A DNA stretch of 64,000 nucleotides from contig NZ_LHPC01000044.1 in the NCBI RefSeq assembly GCF_001297125.1, positions 186,001 to 250,000 of the forward strand, in the 5' to 3' direction. A program made the translations under genes and the position numbers. Source of the stretch: Pseudomonas sp. RIT-PI-q (GTDB lineage Bacteria; Pseudomonadota; Gammaproteobacteria; Pseudomonadales; Pseudomonadaceae). Position 1 is the stretch's first letter. Every line of letters begins with the position of its first letter. Of the stretch, positions 60,416-64,000 are shown one piece after another. Below the pieces are notes generated by a model that saw only the letters and a list, made by a program, of their open reading frames with translations, did not search any database and was not told the origin of the DNA.

Positions 60416-61099
60416 ATGCGAATTCTTTTGGTTGAAGACAACCGCGATATCCTGGCCAATCTGGCTGATTACCTGGGGCTCAAAGGCTATACCGTGGATT
60501 GCGCACAGGACGGTTTGTCAGGACTGCACCTGGCGGCGACCGAGCATTACGACTTGATCGTGCTCGACATCATGCTGCCCGGCATCGACGGCTACACCCT
60601 GTGCAAACGTCTGCGCGAAGACGCTCGCCGTGACACGCCGGTGATCATGCTCACCGCTCGCGACCAGTTGGACGACCGGCTGCAAGGCTTCAAGTCCGGC
60701 GCCGATGATTACCTGATCAAACCGTTTGCCCTGTCTGAACTGGCCGCTCGTATCGAGGCCGTCATGCGCCGTACCCAGGGTGGCGGCCGCCGCACCTTGC
60801 AGGTCGGTGACTTGAACTACGACCTCGATACCCTGGAAGTCACCCGCGAAGGCCGTCTGCTGAAACTCAACCCGGTGGGCCTGAAGTTGCTGGCCGTGCT
60901 GATGCAGAAAAGTCCTCATGTACTGCGCCGGGAAATTCTCGAAGAGGCGTTGTGGGGCGATGACTGCCCGGACAGCGACAGCTTGCGCAGCCACGTCCAT
61001 CAATTGCGCCAGGTGATCGACAAGCCGTTCGCCAAACCGTTGCTGCAAACTGTGCACGGTGTGGGTTATCGCTTGGCCGAGGGCCGTGATGGAGTTTAA
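60416..61099 (+). CDS. colR: Response regulator ColR (OmpR/PhoB family)
   Basis: 227-residue regulator. The receiver (1-115) has D8-D9-type acidic residues in LLVEDNRDI, the phospho-Asp in IVLDIMLPG and Lys in YLIKPF. The C-terminal winged helix (about 130-222) has ILEEALWGDDCPDSDSLRSHVHQLR and HGVGYRL. In P. fluorescens and P. putida ColRS controls root colonisation, membrane integrity and metal tolerance. GGAGGAG gives a very strong ribosome-binding site. Overlaps colS by 11 bp. Confidence 0.95.
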   Translation: MRILLVEDNRDILANLADYLGLKGYTVDCAQDGLSGLHLAATEHYDLIVLDIMLPGIDGYTLCKRLREDARRDTPVIMLTARDQLDDRLQGFKSGADDYLIKPFALSELAARIEAVMRRTQGGGRRTLQVGDLNYDLDTLEVTREGRLLKLNPVGLKLLAVLMQKSPHVLRREILEEALWGDDCPDSDSLRSHVHQLRQVIDKPFAKPLLQTVHGVGYRLAEGRDGV

Positions 61100-62369
61100 A
61101 CAGAGCCTTGCTCAACGGATCATCATTGCCTTTGCGCTGATGAGCGCTCTGGTTGCAGGTGCCTTCGCCATGGGCATTGTGGCGACCGTGCACCTGGTGG
61201 AAGAAAAGCTGATTTCGGCAGGTCTGGGCGGCGACCTTCAGCGTCTGTTGCTGATGGACAGTGTCTCGGACTGGAGCCATCGCCCTGAGCCAGACCAACT
61301 GTTCTATTTCAGCGGCGGGCCGGGCGATTTCCAGCTGCCCAAGGATTTGCGGCACCTGGAACCGGGGTTTCACGAAGTGTTTCGCGAACAGCTGTCGTAC
61401 CACGCCATGGTCGAAGTCGTCGACGGCCGACGTTATGTGCTGTTACAGGATCAGAGCGATTTCGAGGAGCGCGAACGCGTGCTCTTTGCCGTGGTGCTGG
61501 TGGGCTTTGTGCTGAGCCTGGCGTTGGCGGTGTTTCTCGGCTGGGTACTGGCGCGCAAGGTGATGGCGCCGGTCGTACGATTGGCCCGTCAGGTACGTCA
61601 TCGTGATCAACTGCTGGGACTGGCGCCACCCTTGGCACCGGATTACGCCGCCGATGAAGTGGGCGAGCTGGCGGTGGCCTTCGACGCGACCCTCGGGCGC
61701 TTGCGTCAGGCCTTGACCCGGGAGCGGTTGTTTACCAGTGATGTCAGCCACGAATTACGCACGCCGCTGATGGTGCTGGCCAGCTCCTGCGAGCTGTTGC
61801 TGGAAAATCCCGGCATCGATCAGCGTGGCCGTGCCCAGGTCGAACGCATTGCCCGTGCCTGTGAAGAGATGCGCGAGCTGGTGCAAACCTTCCTGATGCT
61901 GGCGCGCGCGCAACGTGAAGACGCCAGCATGTCGCCACAGCAGTCCTTGAGCCAGGTCGCCGACGGACTGCTCAATCTGTGGCGCGAGCCGATCGAGGCC
62001 AAGGGGCTGAAGCTGATCTTCGAGCCGGGCAATTCAGCAAGCACGTGCTACAACGCCACCCTTCTGCACGCGGTCATGGGCAACCTGTTGCGTAACGCGC
62101 TGCATTACACCGAACGCGGGTTCATCCGCTTGACCCTGACGGCCACGGGGTTCCTGGTCGAGGACAGTGGCGTGGGCATTCCCGAGGAAAAACGCGAGGC
62201 GATGTTCGAACCCTTCGTGCGTGGCAACGAGAAACGCGGCGAGGGCCTGGGGCTGGGCCTCTCGCTGGTACAGCGGATCTGCGAAAACCAGGGCTGGAAC
62301 GTCAGCCTGACGAACATGGAGCCCAATGGCTGCCGTTTTCAGGTTGAGTTGAGTCAGGGCGACATTTGA
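61089..62369 (+). CDS. colS: Sensor histidine kinase ColS
   Basis: 426-residue inner-membrane kinase. Helix 1 is about 10-32 and helix 2 about 137-160, enclosing a periplasmic sensor. Then HAMP, the phosphorylated His in TSDVSHELRTPL near 223, and ATPase motifs NLLRNALHYT, DSGVGIPEE and GEGLGLGLSL. The metal-sensing residues reported for P. putida ColS (H35, E38, H105, E126 and E129 of the ExxE motif) all align here at the same positions. The ATG at 61089 overlaps colR. Full length. Confidence 0.95.
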   Translation: MEFKQSLAQRIIIAFALMSALVAGAFAMGIVATVHLVEEKLISAGLGGDLQRLLLMDSVSDWSHRPEPDQLFYFSGGPGDFQLPKDLRHLEPGFHEVFREQLSYHAMVEVVDGRRYVLLQDQSDFEERERVLFAVVLVGFVLSLALAVFLGWVLARKVMAPVVRLARQVRHRDQLLGLAPPLAPDYAADEVGELAVAFDATLGRLRQALTRERLFTSDVSHELRTPLMVLASSCELLLENPGIDQRGRAQVERIARACEEMRELVQTFLMLARAQREDASMSPQQSLSQVADGLLNLWREPIEAKGLKLIFEPGNSASTCYNATLLHAVMGNLLRNALHYTERGFIRLTLTATGFLVEDSGVGIPEEKREAMFEPFVRGNEKRGEGLGLGLSLVQRICENQGWNVSLTNMEPNGCRFQVELSQGDI

Positions 62370-62377
62370 TCAAATGC

Positions 62378-62452
62378 AAAGATCGCAGCCTCCGGCAGCT
62401 CCTACAGGGTGTACCCCATTCAATGTAGGAGCTGCCGGAGGCTGCGATCTTT
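62378..62452. repeat. REP-type inverted repeat pair (GATCGCAGCCTCCGG variant)
   Basis: Perfect 29-nt arms AAAGATCGCAGCCTCCGGCA... and the reverse complement, 17-nt spacer, just after colS. The inner CTCCGGCAG is a variant of the CTTCGGCAG core seen at 51506. Confidence 0.9.
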
Positions 62453-62480
62453 TGGTAGTGGCCCCGAGCTATCGTCCGAC

Positions 62481-62518
62481 TCATGTAAAACCTCGAAATA
62501 ATTCCGGGTTTTACATGA
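62481..62518. other. Perfect 12-nt inverted repeat before the methyltransferase operon
   Basis: TCATGTAAAACC and its exact reverse complement, 14-nt spacer, adjoining the ColR-box candidate. It may be an operator or an upstream terminator for colS transcripts. Confidence 0.5.
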
Positions 62519-62530
62519 CAATTTTTTCAC
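62515..62530 (+). promoter_or_regulatory. Candidate ColR-binding site before the methyltransferase/kinase operon
   Basis: ATGACAATTTTTTCAC matches 15 of 16 positions of the recalled ColR consensus and lies 71 bp upstream of the methyltransferase start. In P. fluorescens WCS365 the homologous operon is known to depend on ColRS, which supports this reading. Confidence 0.6.
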
Positions 62531-62601
62531 AAAGGTATGACCAGACGCTGACATGGCGCTACCTATCGTGGGTGCCATCAGAAGCTCAGGAGACCTAAAA
62601 G

Positions 62602-63270
62602 ATGGACGGCCCGATCAAACTTGATTTTTCCGAAAAGTACGACGATCAACACGCTCAACGATACCTGCGCAAGCACAAGGATGGCCTTGGTCGCCGCCTG
62701 TCTCACTGGCGTGACGAACAACTGGCGCGTAAGGCGCTGGCACTCGTTGGTGAACCGGGGCTGGTCCTCGATTTACCGTGTGGCGCGGGGCGATTCTGGC
62801 CATTGCTGGCAGAAAAAACCAACCGTGCAATTATCGGGGCCGACAACTCCGAGTCCATGCTGAAGATTGCCATGCAGGCGCAACCCGCCGATGTGGTGAA
62901 ACGGGTACAACCCTTGCACACTTCTGCATTCGACATCGCCTTGCCCGATAACGCCGTCGATAGCATTTTCTGCATGCGTTTGCTCCATCACATTGGTGAA
63001 GCCGAGCATCGACTGGCCATTTTGCGTGAATTCGAGCGTGTCTCGCGTGACAGCGTGATCCTTTCCTTATGGGTGGATGGCAACTTCAAAGCGTGGAAAC
63101 GCAAACGCGCCGAGAAAACCCGTGGGCAGGAAGGTTACCAAAACCGATTTGTGTTACCGGCTGCTACGGTAGAAAAGGAGTTCGAGCAGGCGGGTTTCCG
63201 TATCCAGGAACAACTGGATTTTTTACCGCTCTATGCCATGTGGCGAGTTTACGTATTACGCAAGAGGTAA
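62602..63270 (+). CDS. Class I SAM-dependent methyltransferase (Orf222-like)
   Basis: 222-residue methyltransferase. Motif I is LVLDLPCGAGRFWP near 55, followed by GADNSESMLKIAM, and DSIFCMRLLHHIGE (motif II region) near 118. The length equals the orf222 described downstream of colRS in P. fluorescens, thought to modify the outer membrane together with wapQ. The substrate is not known. It lies 4 bp upstream of the InaA-like gene, so both share one transcript, probably under ColR. Confidence 0.9.
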   Translation: MDGPIKLDFSEKYDDQHAQRYLRKHKDGLGRRLSHWRDEQLARKALALVGEPGLVLDLPCGAGRFWPLLAEKTNRAIIGADNSESMLKIAMQAQPADVVKRVQPLHTSAFDIALPDNAVDSIFCMRLLHHIGEAEHRLAILREFERVSRDSVILSLWVDGNFKAWKRKRAEKTRGQEGYQNRFVLPAATVEKEFEQAGFRIQEQLDFLPLYAMWRVYVLRKR

Positions 63271-63274
63271 CAGG

Positions 63275-63988
63275 ATGGCAGTGCAATGTGCAGCAGAAAA
63301 GGACGTCGCTCCCCAGGACCGCTTCGACTATTTCTGGAATCTGCGTGGTGAATGGGTTGAAGAACCCAATGTTCGTCGCGGAGGAGAAAGTGGCGTGCAG
63401 CGCGTTTTCGGCAGCGACGGCCAGCTGCTCTACACCAAGCGTCAGACCGGGCATATTTATCGCAGCTGGTTACACCCGTTCGGTCGGCCAACGGTATTGC
63501 GCGAGCGCGATGCGCTCATCGGCTTGCGCCTGATCGACGTCCGTGTTCCGGAAATGATTTTCTGCGGCGCACAGCGCGATCCTGTGCACAAATGGCGTGC
63601 GTTGCTGGTGACCAAATCCCTGGATGGCTTCGAGGAGATCGAACACTGGTATGCGGGCGGAGGTCGTGAGCGCCACGGTGAAGCGGTACACGATCGTGTA
63701 TTGAAGGACCTGGCCGAGAACCTGGCCCGTATGCACAAGGGTCGTTGGCAGCACAGCTGCATCTACATCAAGCACGTATTCGTGCGTGTCACAGGCGAAG
63801 GCGATGCGGCAAAAGTCGAAGTGGCCTTGATCGATCTGGAGAAGTGTCGGCAGCGGTTGACCGCCCGTCGTGCGGCTTCCCATGACATGAAGCAACTGCG
63901 TCGCCACTCGTCGTTCAGCACCACGGACTGGAAGAAACTCGTCTATTTTTATGAGACGGCGTTTGGCAGCGCTATCAAAGGTTTATAG
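63275..63988 (+). CDS. Lipopolysaccharide kinase InaA family (WapQ-like)
   Basis: 237-residue member of the LPS heptose kinase/InaA family. Protein-kinase-like core: Lys in LYTKRQTG, the LVTKSLDGFEEI hinge region, and the catalytic loop LARMHKGRWQHSCIYIKHVFV with the metal-binding IDLEKCR. In P. fluorescens the equivalent gene (wapQ) phosphorylates core heptose. Preceded by AGAGG. It follows the methyltransferase with a 4-bp gap. Full length. Confidence 0.88.
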   Translation: MAVQCAAEKDVAPQDRFDYFWNLRGEWVEEPNVRRGGESGVQRVFGSDGQLLYTKRQTGHIYRSWLHPFGRPTVLRERDALIGLRLIDVRVPEMIFCGAQRDPVHKWRALLVTKSLDGFEEIEHWYAGGGRERHGEAVHDRVLKDLAENLARMHKGRWQHSCIYIKHVFVRVTGEGDAAKVEVALIDLEKCRQRLTARRAASHDMKQLRRHSSFSTTDWKKLVYFYETAFGSAIKGL

Positions 63989-63990
63989 CG

Positions 63991-64000
63991 ATGAAACTCG
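63991..64000 (+). CDS. Possible start of the next gene, cut by window edge
   Basis: ATGAAACTC begins 2 bp after the previous stop with the GGTTTATAGCG context. Only three codons are present, so the product cannot be named; the tight spacing suggests the same operon. Confidence 0.35.

Overview
The window is a gene-dense, GC-rich chromosomal segment of a Pseudomonas, most likely of the P. fluorescens group. The evidence is gene content and order (ffh-rpsP-rimM-trmD-rplS-xerD-dsbC-hom-thrC; glpFKRD; argG-motY-pyrC-rnt-peroxiredoxin-bfd-bfr-grxD; groESL near colRS with a 222-residue methyltransferase and a WapQ-like kinase) and at least fifteen REP-type inverted repeats in intergenic gaps. No tRNA, rRNA, CRISPR array, insertion sequence or prophage was seen.

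Layout. 1-6412 (minus): 3'-truncated valS, an MHS-type transporter, a CNNM/CorC membrane protein and a CcsA-like membrane protein. 6622-10193 (plus): ffh, then the rpsP-rimM-trmD-rplS translation operon. 10499-15292: xerD, dsbC, hom and thrC. 15440-19524: a BvgS-like sensor fragment, a DUF3509 protein, a periplasmic binding protein and a CaiB-type CoA transferase. 19672-23364: yaeQ, recJ and an old-yellow-enzyme reductase. 23530-28650 (minus): the glycerol regulon glpF-glpK-glpR-glpD. 29021-33122: Cys-tRNA(Pro) deacylase, a PhzF-like protein, argF with a translationally coupled orphan ABC ATPase, and a small conserved hypothetical. 33257-37786: a molybdopterin oxidoreductase, grxD, bacterioferritin, bfd and a peroxiredoxin. 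37959-42094: rnt, pyrC, motY-like and argG. 42236-44097 is an AT-richer stretch with an unknown two-helix membrane protein and an orphan BvgA/RocA-type response regulator. 44190-49088 (minus): an unusual rnf cluster (rnfA, B, D, G, E; no rnfC) followed by nth and a small envelope-type protein. 49358-57292: metG, Mrp ATPase, an SDR dehydrogenase, a HugZ-like protein, fxsA and groESL. 57463-64000: an envelope-remodelling neighbourhood with a PAP2 phosphatase, an LTA-synthase-like membrane sulfatase, colRS, a methyltransferase and an LPS-kinase-like protein.

Most notable. The rnf cluster encodes five of the six canonical subunits as an overlapping gene chain. rnfC is absent, RnfB carries a long charged coiled-coil tail with internal repeats, and three of the four cysteines that hold the intramembrane Fe-S centre between RnfA and RnfE are replaced. 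This looks like a remodelled Rnf-derived machine rather than a standard NADH:ferredoxin complex. Other leads are three 21-bp phased direct repeats upstream of argG (probable ArgR sites), ColR-box candidates linking the LTA-synthase-like gene and the methyltransferase/kinase operon to ColRS, a BvgS-like receptor that stops after its PAS domain, and a perfect 47-nt inverted repeat next to metG.

Coordinates are given with my chosen start codons. Family assignments come from recognised motifs and gene order, with no database search.
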